A stretch of DNA of 64,000 bases from Paracoccus maritimus (lineage in GTDB: Bacteria > Pseudomonadota > Alphaproteobacteria > Rhodobacterales > Rhodobacteraceae). Of the stretch, positions 1 to 9,001 are shown in pieces; the first letter of the stretch is position 1; the number at the start of each line of letters is the position of its first letter. The notes under the pieces are model-generated. The model searched no databases and was not told the DNA's origin. It worked only from the letters and a program-made list of their open reading frames with translations. The stretch spans positions 329,616 to 393,615 of the forward strand of contig NZ_JANAVZ010000004.1 of assembly GCF_025195095.1 (NCBI RefSeq), read 5' to 3'. The position numbers and the translations under genes were made by a program.

Positions 1-390
1 GCTGAAGGCATGGTGAACCAAAGCCCCGATCGCCTCGCGCATATAGCCCTGCCGCGCGAACGGCTTGCCGATCCAGTAACCGATGGTGCCCGATTGCGCC
101 GGCCCGCGCCTGATGTTGTCCAGCGTGATCGCCCCCAGCAGCACACCGTCGCGGCGCAGCAGAAACAGCGGCAGCGCGGTGCCACCGCGACTGGCCCGCG
201 CGGCCCAGTAAACCCGATTGGTAAAGCTTTTCCGGGACAGGTGGTCGGGCGACCAGACCGGCTCCCACGGGGTCAGGAACTCTCGGCTTTCGATCCGCAG
301 GGCGGTCCACGCATTGAAATCCGAATGCGCAGGCAAACGCAGGACGATCCGCTCGGTTTCCAGCCGGACGGGGCGTCGGCGCGAAAACAT
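1..390 (-). CDS. GNAT-family N-acetyltransferase (RimJ/RimL type), 3' end outside window
   Basis: Reading down from an ATG at 388-390 gives 130 codons open to the window edge, so the C-terminus is missing. The product starts MFSRRRPVRLETERIVLRLP. It has the RimJ/RimL layout: an N-terminal beta strand, the segment LFLLRRDGVLLGAITLDNI, then GTIGYWIGKPFARQGYMREA. The QGYMREA stretch is the acetyl-CoA pyrophosphate-binding motif (Q/R-x-x-G-x-A/G). Such enzymes acetylate protein N-termini or small amines; the substrate cannot be read from sequence. The start shares one base with the stop of the upstream M16 peptidase (TGATG), so the two are translationally coupled at the end of the thrC-peptidase run. 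Confidence 0.85.
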   Translation of the reverse strand, partial: MFSRRRPVRLETERIVLRLPAHSDFNAWTALRIESREFLTPWEPVWSPDHLSRKSFTNRVYWAARASRGGTALPLFLLRRDGVLLGAITLDNIRRGPAQSGTIGYWIGKPFARQGYMREAIGALVHHAFS

Positions 391-1667
391 CAGGCGGCAA
401 GCCGCTCGGCCAGTGCCTCGCGCGATGGCGCGGACTTGACCGGCCCGTACAGCGCCAGCGCGGGACGCGCCTGACCGATCAGCCGTTCTGCATGGGTGCG
501 CACGTCCGACAGCGTGACCGACGAGATCCGTTCTGCCACTTCCGCGGGGTCCAGAACCCGCCCCCAGATCGCCAGCACCCGTGCTACGCGCTCGGCCTGC
601 GCCGACGGGCTTTCCAGCCCCATCAGCAGACCGGCGCGCAGTTGCGCCTTGGCACGCGCAAGCTCGGCCTCAGTCAGGTCTCCTGCGGCGCGCTTTATTT
701 CGTCGATGGTCAGATTGGCCAGATCGGCGACGTCCTTGCCGCCGGTCCCGGCATAGATCGTCATCATGCCGGTATCATCGTGAAAGCCGGATTGCGCGAA
801 GATCGTATAGCACAGGCCCCGTTCCTCGCGGATCTTCTGGAACAGTCGCGAGGACATGCCCCCCCCCAGCGCCGCCGAGAAGATCTGGGCGGCGTAGAAA
901 TCAGGCGACAGATAGCCCGGCCCCTCAAGCGCCAGGGCGAAATGCGCCTGTTCCAGCTTCTTCACCCGACGCAGTTCCTGCCCCTGCCAGATCGCGCCCT
1001 CGCGCGGTTTCTGCAGGATCGGGGCCAGGTGCCCGAACGCCGCCTCGGCCAGCCGCACGATCCGGTCGTGATCGACGGCGCCCGATGCCGCGACGATCAT
1101 CTGACCGGGGCCATAATTCTCGGCTACGAATCCGGCCAGATCCTCGCGGCCAAAGCTGCTGACGCGCTCGGCCGGACCAAGGATCGGGCGGCCGATGGCC
1201 TGATCGGGATAAGCCGCCTCTTGCAGCCAGTCGAAGATGATGTCGTCGGGCGTATCCAGCGCCTGTCCGATCTCTTGCAGGATCACGCCGCGTTCGACCT
1301 CGATCTCGCGTTCGTCGAAAATCGGGTTCAGCACGATGTCGGAGATCACGTCAAAGGCAAGATCGACGTCCTGTTCCAGAACACGGACGTAATAGGCCGT
1401 GGCATCGCGCGAGGTATAGGCGTTGATGAAGCCCCCGACATCCTCGATCGCTTCCGCGATCTGCAGGGCGCTGCGTGTGCTGGTACCCTTGAACGCCATG
1501 TGTTCCAGGAAATGCGCGATGCCGTTCTGATCGGCCCGTTCGTTCCGCCCGCCCGCGTTCACCCAGATGCCAAGCGCCGCCGAATGCAGGCCGGGCATGA
1601 CGCGCGTCGCGACGCGCAATCCGTTCGGAAGGGTTGTCAGCTGCAGATGGGGATCGGTCGTCGTCAA
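390..1667 (-). CDS. M16 family zinc metallopeptidase (mitochondrial processing peptidase-like)
   Basis: The 425-residue protein carries the inverted zinc motif HFLEH with H52, E55 and H56, and a downstream Glu at about 132 (GVILQE) at the spacing of the third zinc ligand. Length and N-terminal HxxEH match the single-domain processing-protease group (MPP-beta or YmxG-like) that degrades or trims peptides. The physiological substrate is unknown. The start is TTG: the codon lies in a TTGA overlap with the thrC stop and is preceded by GGAG six bases upstream, and no ATG or GTG lies nearby in frame. It is the middle gene of the thrC-peptidase-acetyltransferase run. Confidence 0.9.
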   Translation of the reverse strand: MTTTDPHLQLTTLPNGLRVATRVMPGLHSAALGIWVNAGGRNERADQNGIAHFLEHMAFKGTSTRSALQIAEAIEDVGGFINAYTSRDATAYYVRVLEQDVDLAFDVISDIVLNPIFDEREIEVERGVILQEIGQALDTPDDIIFDWLQEAAYPDQAIGRPILGPAERVSSFGREDLAGFVAENYGPGQMIVAASGAVDHDRIVRLAEAAFGHLAPILQKPREGAIWQGQELRRVKKLEQAHFALALEGPGYLSPDFYAAQIFSAALGGGMSSRLFQKIREERGLCYTIFAQSGFHDDTGMMTIYAGTGGKDVADLANLTIDEIKRAAGDLTEAELARAKAQLRAGLLMGLESPSAQAERVARVLAIWGRVLDPAEVAERISSVTLSDVRTHAERLIGQARPALALYGPVKSAPSREALAERLAA

Positions 1668-3040
1668 TTCGTTCTCCGTTCAAGGATCAAGGCTTTCAAG
1701 GCGTCCACGTCGTTTTCGACCCGGCTGACGCGCTCAGGCAGATCGAATAGACCCGCCATGTGCGGCGGCAGTTCCGGGCGAGCGCCTACGGCCCTTTCGA
1801 CCGCATCGGGGAATTTTGCAGGATGCGCGGTGGCCAGCGTCACCATCGGAATGCCGGGTTCGACATGCTGGCGCGCGACGGCCACGCCCACGGCGCTGTG
1901 CGGACACAGGATCTGTCCGGTTTCGTCGCGAATGGTGCGGATCATCGCCAGCGTGTCTTCCTCGCTGACGCGGCCCGACAGATACTGCTCGCGCAGGGAT
2001 TGCAGGGCGCCCTGGCTGATCGTGAAGCCGCCCTGCTTCAATTCGGCCATCAACTGCGACACGGCAGAGGCGTCGCCACCATAAGCCAGATACAGCGCCC
2101 GTTCGAAATTCGAACTGACCTGGATATCCATGGACGGGCTGATCGAGGGATGCACCTCACCCACACGATATTCGCCGGTCGTCAGGGCTCGGTGCAGGAT
2201 GTCGTTCTGGTTCGTCGCCACGATCAACCGGCGGATCGGCACGCCCATCGCCCGCGCGATGCTGCCCGCGAAGATGTCGCCGAAATTCCCGGTGGGCACG
2301 CAGAAATCCATCGGCCGCATGCCCAGGCTGGCAGCGGCGGTGAAGTAGTACACGATCTGCGCCACCACACGCGCCCAGTTGATGCTGTTGACACCCGCCA
2401 GCCCGACCCCGTCACGGAAATCGTGATCGTTGAACAGATCCTTCAGCCGCGCCTGACAATCGTCGAAATGCCCGTCCAGCGCCAGCGCGTGGACATTGGC
2501 GGCATCAGGGGTCGTCATCTGCCGGCGCTGCACCTCGCTGACGCGGCCATGCGGGAACATGATGAACACGTCCACGTTGTCGATGCCCTTGAACGCCTCG
2601 ATCGCGGCGCTGCCGGTATCGCCCGAGGTCGCCCCGACGATGGTGATCTTCTGTCCGGACCGTTTCAGCGCGATCTGGAACAGCTGCGCGATCAACTGCA
2701 TCGCGAAATCCTTGAACGCCAGCGTCGGCCCATGGAACAGTTCCAGCAGATGATGGCCGGGCGCAAGCTGATGCAAAGGTGCCTTGGCGGCGTGTTCGAT
2801 GCGGCCATAGGCACGGTCGATGGCACCACGCAGTTCGGCGTCAGAGAAGCTGTCTCCGGTGAACGGACGGATGACGCGGAATGCGATCTCTTCGTATGGC
2901 AGGCCGTCAAGTTCCGTGATCGCGTCGAAACCGGGAACGGTTTCGGGCAGATACAAACCACCGTCGCGGGCCAGTCCCGACAGCATGGCCTGTTCGAAAT
3001 TCAGCACCGGGGCCTGCCCCCGCGTCGAGACGTAGCGCAT
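1664..3040 (-). CDS. thrC: Threonine synthase
   Basis: Converts O-phospho-L-homoserine to threonine with PLP in the cytosol. The segment HGPTLAFKDFAMQ contains the PLP lysine (K110 from the start chosen here), and the N-terminal MRYVSTRGQAP is the family opening. GNFGDIFAG and the glycine-rich ATSGDTGSAAI phosphate-binding loop are also present. An in-frame ATG two codons upstream (3046) directly abuts GAAGGA, whereas the ATG at 3040 sits six bases behind it, so 3040 is preferred, giving 458 residues. It follows the SURF1 gene by about 10 bases and its stop overlaps the TTG start of the peptidase, so it is probably co-transcribed with both. Confidence 0.95.
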   Translation of the reverse strand: MRYVSTRGQAPVLNFEQAMLSGLARDGGLYLPETVPGFDAITELDGLPYEEIAFRVIRPFTGDSFSDAELRGAIDRAYGRIEHAAKAPLHQLAPGHHLLELFHGPTLAFKDFAMQLIAQLFQIALKRSGQKITIVGATSGDTGSAAIEAFKGIDNVDVFIMFPHGRVSEVQRRQMTTPDAANVHALALDGHFDDCQARLKDLFNDHDFRDGVGLAGVNSINWARVVAQIVYYFTAAASLGMRPMDFCVPTGNFGDIFAGSIARAMGVPIRRLIVATNQNDILHRALTTGEYRVGEVHPSISPSMDIQVSSNFERALYLAYGGDASAVSQLMAELKQGGFTISQGALQSLREQYLSGRVSEEDTLAMIRTIRDETGQILCPHSAVGVAVARQHVEPGIPMVTLATAHPAKFPDAVERAVGARPELPPHMAGLFDLPERVSRVENDVDALKALILERRTN

Positions 3041-3050
3041 CGTCATTCCT

Positions 3051-3722
3051 TCAGTAGGTCCGCCGCCTGATACGCCAGATCAGGGCGACTGTCATCCCTG
3101 CCCAGACCGCTGCGATCATGAACCACTGCACGGCGTAGGACAGGTGATTGTTGGGGATGCCCTCAATGGCGACGGGGATCGGTTCGACCCCCTGCGCGTC
3201 GCCTTCGACAAGACTTGCGACAACCAGGATCGGCTGGGTCTCAAGTTGCCGCGCCATGGCAGGCACATCGCGGGCAAACCAGATATTCTCGTCCAGATTG
3301 GGCTCTGGCGTGGCGCTGGCCTTTTCGTCGGGCCAGTGCAGGTTGCCGCGAATGGTCAGGCGCGTCGGGCCGCGCTGCGCGTGCCGCGCCTGCTGCGGCA
3401 CGAAACCGCGATCGACCATGATCGCGCGCCCGTCATCGGTCACGAAACGCGACACGATCTGATATCCCCCGCCCTGTTCCTTGGTGCCGGACAAAACGTC
3501 GATCTCGTCCCCCGTCGTGGTCCCGCTGACGGTGACGGGCATGTATTTCATCGACGGATCGACCGTGTCCGGCAAGGGAACCGGCTCCGCGTCGATGCGG
3601 GTCTGGATCTGGCTCAGCATGCCTTCCTTCCATTCCAACCTGCGCAGCTGCCACGTCCCCAACTGGATCAGGATGGCGCATCCGACGATGCCGAGTAAGA
3701 GGGGAAACAGATAGCGACGCAT
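3051..3722 (-). CDS. SURF1-family cytochrome oxidase biogenesis protein
   Basis: A 223-residue inner-membrane protein with a transmembrane helix at about 5-25, a periplasmic domain, and a second helix at about 194-217 followed by an Arg-rich cytosolic tail. The signature GTWQLRRLEWKE follows the first helix, and GGYQIVSRF and VDRGFVP mark the conserved core. SURF1/Shy1 proteins help insert haem a into subunit I of aa3 oxidase. Its position directly after ctaE is the usual alphaproteobacterial context. A hairpin with a T-rich tail lies between ctaE and this gene, so its expression may be lower than, or separate from, that of the structural subunits. Confidence 0.92.
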   Translation of the reverse strand: MRRYLFPLLLGIVGCAILIQLGTWQLRRLEWKEGMLSQIQTRIDAEPVPLPDTVDPSMKYMPVTVSGTTTGDEIDVLSGTKEQGGGYQIVSRFVTDDGRAIMVDRGFVPQQARHAQRGPTRLTIRGNLHWPDEKASATPEPNLDENIWFARDVPAMARQLETQPILVVASLVEGDAQGVEPIPVAIEGIPNNHLSYAVQWFMIAAVWAGMTVALIWRIRRRTY

Positions 3723-3738
3723 GGAACGGGAATGCCTG

Positions 3739-3770
3739 CCAAAAGAAAACGCGCGGGGCCAGCCCCGCGC
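3739..3770 (-). terminator. Rho-independent terminator after ctaE
   Basis: An 8-bp G+C stem (3751-3758 with 3763-3770, loop CCAG) is followed on the minus strand by GTTTTCTTTT. It lies 24 bases beyond the ctaE stop and 17 bases before the SURF1 start. The stem plus T-rich tail is seen directly. Whether it fully stops transcription or only reduces it toward SURF1-thrC is not known. Confidence 0.75.
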
Positions 3771-3794
3771 GCCAGAATGAAAGCCGGCTGGGAT

Positions 3795-4625
3795 CTAGCT
3801 GCCCCAGATATAGACGGCACCGAACAGGAACAGCCAGACGACATCGACGAAGTGCCAGTACCAGGCGGCGGCTTCGAAGCCGACATGCTGTTCCTGGCTC
3901 ATCTGTCCGCGGGTAAAGCGGAACAGGCACACCGCCAGGAAGATCGTGCCGATGATGACGTGAAGGCCGTGGAACCCGGTCGCCAGATAGAACGCGCTGG
4001 CATACGAGGTGTCGGCCAGGCCGAAGGCCGCATGGCTGTATTCGTAAGCCTGCAGAACCGAGAAGCAGACGCCAAGGATGATCGCCACGATCAACCCGTT
4101 GATGGTGGTCTTGCGGTCGTTTTCATGCACCAGCGCGTGGTGTGCCCAGGTGACCGCGACGCCTGACAGAAGCAGGATCAGCGTGTTGATCAGCGGCAGG
4201 TGCCAAGGATCGAAGGTCACGATGCCTTCGGGCGGCCAGACCCCGTCCCTGATCGGGCTTTCCGGCCCCATCGGATACAGTGCGTTCTTGAACCAGTTCC
4301 AGAACCACGCGACGAAGAACATCACCTCGGAGATGATGAACAGGATGAACCCGTATTGCAGGCCGATCCGCACGACCGGGGTGTGGTCGCCTTCCTCGCC
4401 TTCATGGATCACATCGGCCCACCAGCTATACATCGTGTACAGCACGCCGACGAAACCGATCAGGAACAGCCACGGACCCGAGACCGGAATCCAGAACAGA
4501 TGCACCTCTTCTGCATGCATCCAGCCGACGGCACCATACAGCATCAGGAAGGCCGAGATCGCGCCGATAAAGGGCCAGATGGACGGCGGAAGAATATGAT
4601 AGTCGTGGTTCTTAGCGTGCGCCAT
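3795..4625 (-). CDS. ctaE: Cytochrome c oxidase subunit III
   Basis: A 276-residue polytopic protein beginning [19 protein letters not shown]. It has seven predicted hydrophobic segments, the conserved GLHVIIGT stretch and the C-terminal [16 protein letters not shown], all typical of subunit III of aa3-type haem-copper oxidase. The subunit stabilises the binuclear centre of subunit I and lines the D proton-uptake path. The frame stays open 23 codons upstream, but only the ATG at 4625 gives the family N-terminus. It lies 37 bases after ctaG and is followed by a terminator, so it is the last structural gene of the cta operon. Subunit I (ctaD) is not in the window, as is common in Paracoccus. 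Confidence 0.97.
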   Translation of the reverse strand: MAHAKNHDYHILPPSIWPFIGAISAFLMLYGAVGWMHAEEVHLFWIPVSGPWLFLIGFVGVLYTMYSWWADVIHEGEEGDHTPVVRIGLQYGFILFIISEVMFFVAWFWNWFKNALYPMGPESPIRDGVWPPEGIVTFDPWHLPLINTLILLLSGVAVTWAHHALVHENDRKTTINGLIVAIILGVCFSVLQAYEYSHAAFGLADTSYASAFYLATGFHGLHVIIGTIFLAVCLFRFTRGQMSQEQHVGFEAAAWYWHFVDVVWLFLFGAVYIWGS

Positions 4626-4662
4626 GGTCAGATCCCCGTCGGCTCCTCGTGCTAGCTTATGC

Positions 4663-5226
4663 TTAGTTGACGTTATCGGCCGGGGCAGCGTCAAGCGCCG
4701 CCTGCTTCGGCTCGGTCCGGTGGAAGGTATAGGACAGGGTGATGTCCCTGACCCAGCTTGCGTCGCGGTCGTTCACCAGTTCGGGATCGACGAAGAAGCT
4801 GACCGGCATCTCGACCCGTTCGCCGGGCTTCAGCGTCTGCTCGGTGAAGCAGAAGCACTGGATCTTGTCGAAATAATATCCCGACACATCGGGCGCGACA
4901 TTATAGCTGGCGGTGCCGGTGATCGTTTGGTCCGAATTGTTCACCGCCTCGTAATAGGCCATGGCGTTCTGGCCGATGCGCACATCCATGCGGGTCTGCA
5001 TGGGGCGGAACGTCCAGTCCAGATTCTTGTCGACATTCGCGTCAAATCGCACCCGCACGACTTCGTCCAGCACCTCGTCGGGCGCTTGAGTCGAAACCTG
5101 GGTCGTGCCGCCGAACCCCGTCACGCTGCAAAACCAGTTGTAGAAGGGTACGGCCGCCCATGCCAACGCCCCCATGGTCAGCACAACCCCGACCAGCGCC
5201 ACGACAGTTTTCGAATTGCGGTTCAT
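4663..5226 (-). CDS. ctaG: Cytochrome c oxidase assembly protein CtaG (Cox11 family)
   Basis: A 187-residue copper chaperone that delivers Cu to the CuB site of subunit I. One N-terminal membrane helix spans about residues 8-27 and leads into a periplasmic Ig-like domain. The copper-binding pair is in [10 protein letters not shown] (C124, C126), and the conserved membrane-proximal Cys is C33 ([13 protein letters not shown]). The ATG overlaps the stop of the small upstream gene by four bases (ATGA), so translation is coupled. Confidence 0.96.
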   Translation of the reverse strand: MNRNSKTVVALVGVVLTMGALAWAAVPFYNWFCSVTGFGGTTQVSTQAPDEVLDEVVRVRFDANVDKNLDWTFRPMQTRMDVRIGQNAMAYYEAVNNSDQTITGTASYNVAPDVSGYYFDKIQCFCFTEQTLKPGERVEMPVSFFVDPELVNDRDASWVRDITLSYTFHRTEPKQAALDAAPADNVN

Positions 5227-5456
5227 TGCTGCACCTCTTTCGTCGTCGTCCCGGTTCCGCCGTCCTGCCCCTCTTCCGGCAGCACCGAAACGCGCGGCTG
5301 ATGGTCATAAGCCTCCATCAGGTCGCCCTGGCGGACCTTGACCACCGTCAGGGCAAAGACCAGAGCAACGAAACCGGCCAGCACAAGTCCCAGCCCGACA
5401 TTGCGCGACCGACGACGCCGGTGCAGTTCGTGTTCGGCGCTTCGTGCCATCGCCAT
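5223..5456 (-). CDS. Small single-helix membrane protein of the cta operon (CoxF-like)
   Basis: A 77-residue protein with a basic N-terminus ([11 protein letters not shown]), one hydrophobic helix (about residues 21-38) and a hydrophilic C-terminus outside the membrane. Its ATG at 5454-5456 shares one base with the ctaB stop (TAATG), and its stop overlaps the ctaG start, so it is translated as part of the operon. A small ORF sits at this position in the Paracoccus denitrificans cta operon, and related proteins are annotated CoxF. Its molecular role is not established. Longer in-frame extensions inside ctaB exist but would be ctaB antiframe, so the overlap start is preferred. Confidence 0.8.
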   Translation of the reverse strand: MAMARSAEHELHRRRRSRNVGLGLVLAGFVALVFALTVVKVRQGDLMEAYDHQPRVSVLPEEGQDGGTGTTTKEVQQ

Positions 5457-6376
5457 TACCATCCGATGCCTACCCAGTGCTGAACCAGCAGCGCCAGGAA
5501 ATGCAGGAATGTGTAATACAGCGAAAGCCGGAAGAACCGCCGTTCCACTGTATAATTGTCGGCCATCGCCGCATCCTCGTCGCGGCGCATCACCCGCCAG
5601 CCGCCCAGAATGAACAGGATGTTCAGCACCGCCGCGACCGCCATGTAAAGCGGACCGCCGACCGATGTCAGACCCAGCCAGATCGCGAACGGTGCCAGCA
5701 CCAGCGTGTAGGCAAAGATATGGCGCCGCGTCACCGTGCGACCATGCGTGACGGTCAGCATCGGCACGCCGGCCTTGTGATAGTCTTCCTTCATGAAAAG
5801 CGCGAGCGCCCAGAAATGCGGCGGCGTCCAGAAAAAGATCAGCGCGAACATCAGCAGTGATTCGATGCCCACGCCACCCGTCGCGCAGGCCCATCCGATC
5901 ATCGGAGGGAATGCCCCGGCCGCACCACCGATGACGATGTTCTGCGGCGTCCAGCGCTTCAGCCACATCGTGTAGATGACGGCATAGAAGAAGATCGTGA
6001 AGGCAAGGAAGGCGGCTGCGAACCAGTTGGCGACCAGACCCAGCATCATCACCGAGATGCCGGACAGCGCCAGACCCAACCCCAGCGCCTCGCCGCCGGT
6101 GACGCGTCCCGACGGGATCGGGCGCGACTGGGTGCGCCGCATCACCGCATCAATATCGGCATCATACCACATGTTCAGCGCGCCGGACGCGCCACCGCCA
6201 AGCGCGATGAACAGCACCGCACAGAACGCAATGAACGGGTGCACGTCGATCGGCGCGACCGACAGGCCGACAAAGGCGGTGAACACCACCAGCGACATGA
6301 CACGCGGCTTCAGCAGCGCCACATAATCGCCGAATTCAGCCTCGGGGGCACCCTCGTATGCGTTGATATCGGTCAT
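5456..6376 (-). CDS. ctaB: Protohaem IX farnesyltransferase (haem O synthase)
   Basis: A 306-residue UbiA-superfamily prenyltransferase that attaches a farnesyl group to haem B to give haem O, the precursor of haem A. The prenyl-diphosphate motif NMWYDADID (N68, D72, D76) and the [12 protein letters not shown] segment are intact. About nine hydrophobic segments follow. It lies 27 bases after ctaC on the minus strand, within the oxidase operon, and supplies the cofactor for the subunits encoded beside it. Confidence 0.97.
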   Translation of the reverse strand: MTDINAYEGAPEAEFGDYVALLKPRVMSLVVFTAFVGLSVAPIDVHPFIAFCAVLFIALGGGASGALNMWYDADIDAVMRRTQSRPIPSGRVTGGEALGLGLALSGISVMMLGLVANWFAAAFLAFTIFFYAVIYTMWLKRWTPQNIVIGGAAGAFPPMIGWACATGGVGIESLLMFALIFFWTPPHFWALALFMKEDYHKAGVPMLTVTHGRTVTRRHIFAYTLVLAPFAIWLGLTSVGGPLYMAVAAVLNILFILGGWRVMRRDEDAAMADNYTVERRFFRLSLYYTFLHFLALLVQHWVGIGW

Positions 6377-6403
6377 TGCGCGTTCGTTTATCCGGTTGGC
6401 GGA

Positions 6404-7309
6404 TCAGTCGGCCTTGGCCAGCTGCAGCCGCGCGTCCTCGGGCAGGCCAAGCGCGGCCTGCTGCTGTTCGGGCATGGTGCCGCCCTGTTCGGCCACCCAT
6501 GCGGCATAGACCTCGGGGCTGACGGCCTTGACCACGATCGGCATATAGGCGTGGTTGATCCCGCACAGTTCGCTGCACTGGCCGAAATAGACGCCTTCCT
6601 GGTCGACGTTGAACCAGGCCTGCGCGATTCGGCCGGGCACCGCGTCCTGCTTGATGGCAAAGGCGGGGATGGTCCAGCTGTGGATCACGTCATTGGCCGT
6701 GACCTGCAGCAGAACGGTTTGGCCGACCGGCACAACCACGGCCGTATCGGTCGCCAGAAGATATTCGTCTTCGCTGTATCCGTAATCGGCAAGCTCTTCC
6801 TTGGTCAGCATGATCGAATCGAAGCTGAGGTCGTTGTCGGGATATTCGTAGGACCAGTACCACTGGTTGCCGATCGCCTTGATGACGATATCCGGGTTGG
6901 GCGGCATTTCCTGGCTGCGGAACAGCGCCGGCAGCGAGAAGGCCCCGATGGCAACAAGGATCAGCACCGGAACCAGGGTCCAGGCAACCTCAAGCGGAGT
7001 GTTGTGCGTAAATTTTGCGGGCACGGGATTGGCGCGGCTGTTGTAGCGGAAGATCACGATCAACAGCAGAGCGCACACGAACACCGTCACGACCGTGATG
7101 ATGATCAGCACGAAGTGATCCAGCCACTGTTGGTCATGCGCCAGTTCGGTCGCGGCGGGCTGGAACCCCAGACCCTTGGCGTGAGGTTTGCCGATCGTCG
7201 GCAGATCGCCCAGTACATCCTGCGCCACAGCGCCGCTGGCTACCATTCCCGCGGTCGCCAGCCCCGAAGCTGCCGCGACTGCACGGCGAATCATCGCTTT
7301 TGCCATCAT
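6404..7309 (-). CDS. ctaC: Cytochrome c oxidase subunit II
   Basis: A 301-residue precursor with an N-terminal signal sequence ending near AVAQ (residue 30), two transmembrane helices (about 66-88 and 107-127) and a periplasmic cupredoxin domain. The electron-entry segment [11 protein letters not shown] is present. All CuA ligands are present: H210, C245, E247, C249, H253 and M256 in [13 protein letters not shown]. Two ATG codons are adjacent; GGGATGGA lies just upstream and spaces better for the second (7306). It is the first gene of the cta operon and diverges from tldD across 197 bases, in which I find no convincing sigma-70 hexamer pair. Confidence 0.97.
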   Translation of the reverse strand: MMAKAMIRRAVAAASGLATAGMVASGAVAQDVLGDLPTIGKPHAKGLGFQPAATELAHDQQWLDHFVLIIITVVTVFVCALLLIVIFRYNSRANPVPAKFTHNTPLEVAWTLVPVLILVAIGAFSLPALFRSQEMPPNPDIVIKAIGNQWYWSYEYPDNDLSFDSIMLTKEELADYGYSEDEYLLATDTAVVVPVGQTVLLQVTANDVIHSWTIPAFAIKQDAVPGRIAQAWFNVDQEGVYFGQCSELCGINHAYMPIVVKAVSPEVYAAWVAEQGGTMPEQQQAALGLPEDARLQLAKAD

Positions 7310-7506
7310 TCCATCCCGTTGCGTTGGCCCGGCCGCAATGGCCGAGGGGGCCGCTCTGGGCCGCCCCTTTCCCTTTCACATGGCTCGTTCTATGACCATA
7401 TTACAGACTTACGGGCAAGTGATACCTAGGAAATAGGCACGAAATTCAGACGCCGTTCGCGTCGCGCAGACCAAAATTCCGGCCCGCAACCAAGGAGTCC
7501 CCACAG

Positions 7507-8928
7507 ATGAGCCGCGACCGCTTCGACCCGTTCAGCCAGTTTCTGGATCGCGACCGGGCGCTGCGCATCTTGCGCGACGCGGTGACCGGCGCGGATGACG
7601 GAGAGCTGTTTTTGGAGCGTTCCGTGGCCGAGACACTGGTCTTCGATGACGGCAGGCTGCGCAACTCAGGCTATACCGCCGAACAGGGTTTCGGTCTGCG
7701 TGCGGTGCGAGGTGAGGTAACGGGATACGCCCACTCGACCGAGATTTCCGAGCAATCCCTGCGACGTGCGGCCGAGACGGCGCGGCTGGCCGTGGGTTCC
7801 GGAGGCGGACAGATGGCCGACGCCGCGCCGATGCGTGCGACACCTCTTTACGGTGCGGCGGACCCGGCCGAGGGGATCCCGGTCGCCCGGCGGATCGAGT
7901 TGCTGCGCCAGATCGACGATTATGCGCGTCGTCTGGATCCGCGAGTCGTGCAGGTCACAGCCTCGATCGCCTCGTCGTTGCAAGAGATCGCGATCCTGCG
8001 CCCCGAGGGCGGGCTTGTCACCGATACCCGCCCGATGGCGCGACTCAATGTCGCAGTCATCGTCGAGAACAACGACCGCCGCGAATCCGGAAGCCACGGC
8101 GGTGGCGGGCGGGTTTCGCTGGAAGGTCTGATGGATCCGGCCCACTGGCGGAACGCAGTGGACGAAGCGCTACGGATCGCGCTGGTCAATCTCAGGTCCG
8201 TTCCCGCCCCGGCGGGGGTGATGGATGTCGTTCTTGGGCCCGGCTGGCCCGGCATCCTGCTGCACGAGGCCGTCGGCCACGGGCTGGAAGGCGATTTCAA
8301 CCGCAAGAAGGCCTCGGCCTTTGCCGGTCTGATGGGTCAAAAGGTGGCGGCGCCCGGCGTCACCGTCGTAGATGACGGCACCATCCCCGATCGACGCGGA
8401 TCGATCAGCGTCGACGACGAGGGAACACCCCCCGCCCGCAATGTGCTGATCGAGGACGGGATCCTTGTCGGCTACATGCAGGACCGTCAGAACGCCCGGC
8501 TGATGGGGGTCGCCCCCACCGGCAATGGCCGCCGGGAAAGTTTCGCCCATGCGCCCATGCCGCGGATGACGAACACCTACATGCCGGGCGGCGACACCGA
8601 TCCTGCCGCGATCCTTGCCGACCTGAAGGACGGCATCTACGCCGTCGGCTTCGGCGGCGGCCAAGTGGACATCACCAATGGCAAATTCGTCTTTTCCTGC
8701 ACCGAAGCCTATCGCGTGAAGGACGGCATCGTGGGCGACCCGATTCGCGGCGCCACGCTGATCGGCGACGGCGCGACCGCACTGCAACAGATCCGGGCCG
8801 TCGGAAACGACATGGCGCTGGACCCCGGCATCGGCAATTGCGGCAAGCAGGGCCAATGGGTGCCCGTCGGTGTCGGTCAACCGACACTGATGATCGGCGG
8901 ATTGACGGTCGGCGGTTCGGCAGCCTGA
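7507..8928 (+). CDS. tldD: Metalloprotease TldD
   Basis: A 473-residue protein with the TldD/PmbA zinc motif HEAVGH (H253, E254, H258) and the C-terminal Cys-containing strand KFVFSCTEAY that supplies the third ligand. TldD pairs with TldE/PmbA to degrade unfolded or antitoxin-like peptides and to mature some peptide products. The partner is not in this window. AAGGAG at 7492-7497 lies nine bases before the ATG, supporting the start. It is the first gene after the divergent ctaC promoter region and appears to be a single-gene unit. Confidence 0.96.
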   Translation: MSRDRFDPFSQFLDRDRALRILRDAVTGADDGELFLERSVAETLVFDDGRLRNSGYTAEQGFGLRAVRGEVTGYAHSTEISEQSLRRAAETARLAVGSGGGQMADAAPMRATPLYGAADPAEGIPVARRIELLRQIDDYARRLDPRVVQVTASIASSLQEIAILRPEGGLVTDTRPMARLNVAVIVENNDRRESGSHGGGGRVSLEGLMDPAHWRNAVDEALRIALVNLRSVPAPAGVMDVVLGPGWPGILLHEAVGHGLEGDFNRKKASAFAGLMGQKVAAPGVTVVDDGTIPDRRGSISVDDEGTPPARNVLIEDGILVGYMQDRQNARLMGVAPTGNGRRESFAHAPMPRMTNTYMPGGDTDPAAILADLKDGIYAVGFGGGQVDITNGKFVFSCTEAYRVKDGIVGDPIRGATLIGDGATALQQIRAVGNDMALDPGIGNCGKQGQWVPVGVGQPTLMIGGLTVGGSAA

Positions 8929-9001
8929 GACCGGCCCAGTCGGTAACCTTGTATTAACCACTGTTGCGCTATGCCTTGTCACGAGATGAGGCGGAGGCAG
9001 C

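Noticed and set aside
6239..7429. Plus-strand frame opposite ctaC and ctaB
   Set aside because: Lies wholly within antisense of well-supported oxidase genes; Gln/His/Arg-biased translation.
7310..7506. Divergent promoters for ctaC and tldD
   Set aside because: AT-rich stretches occur, but no -35/-10 pair with acceptable spacing was found on either strand, so no promoter is called.
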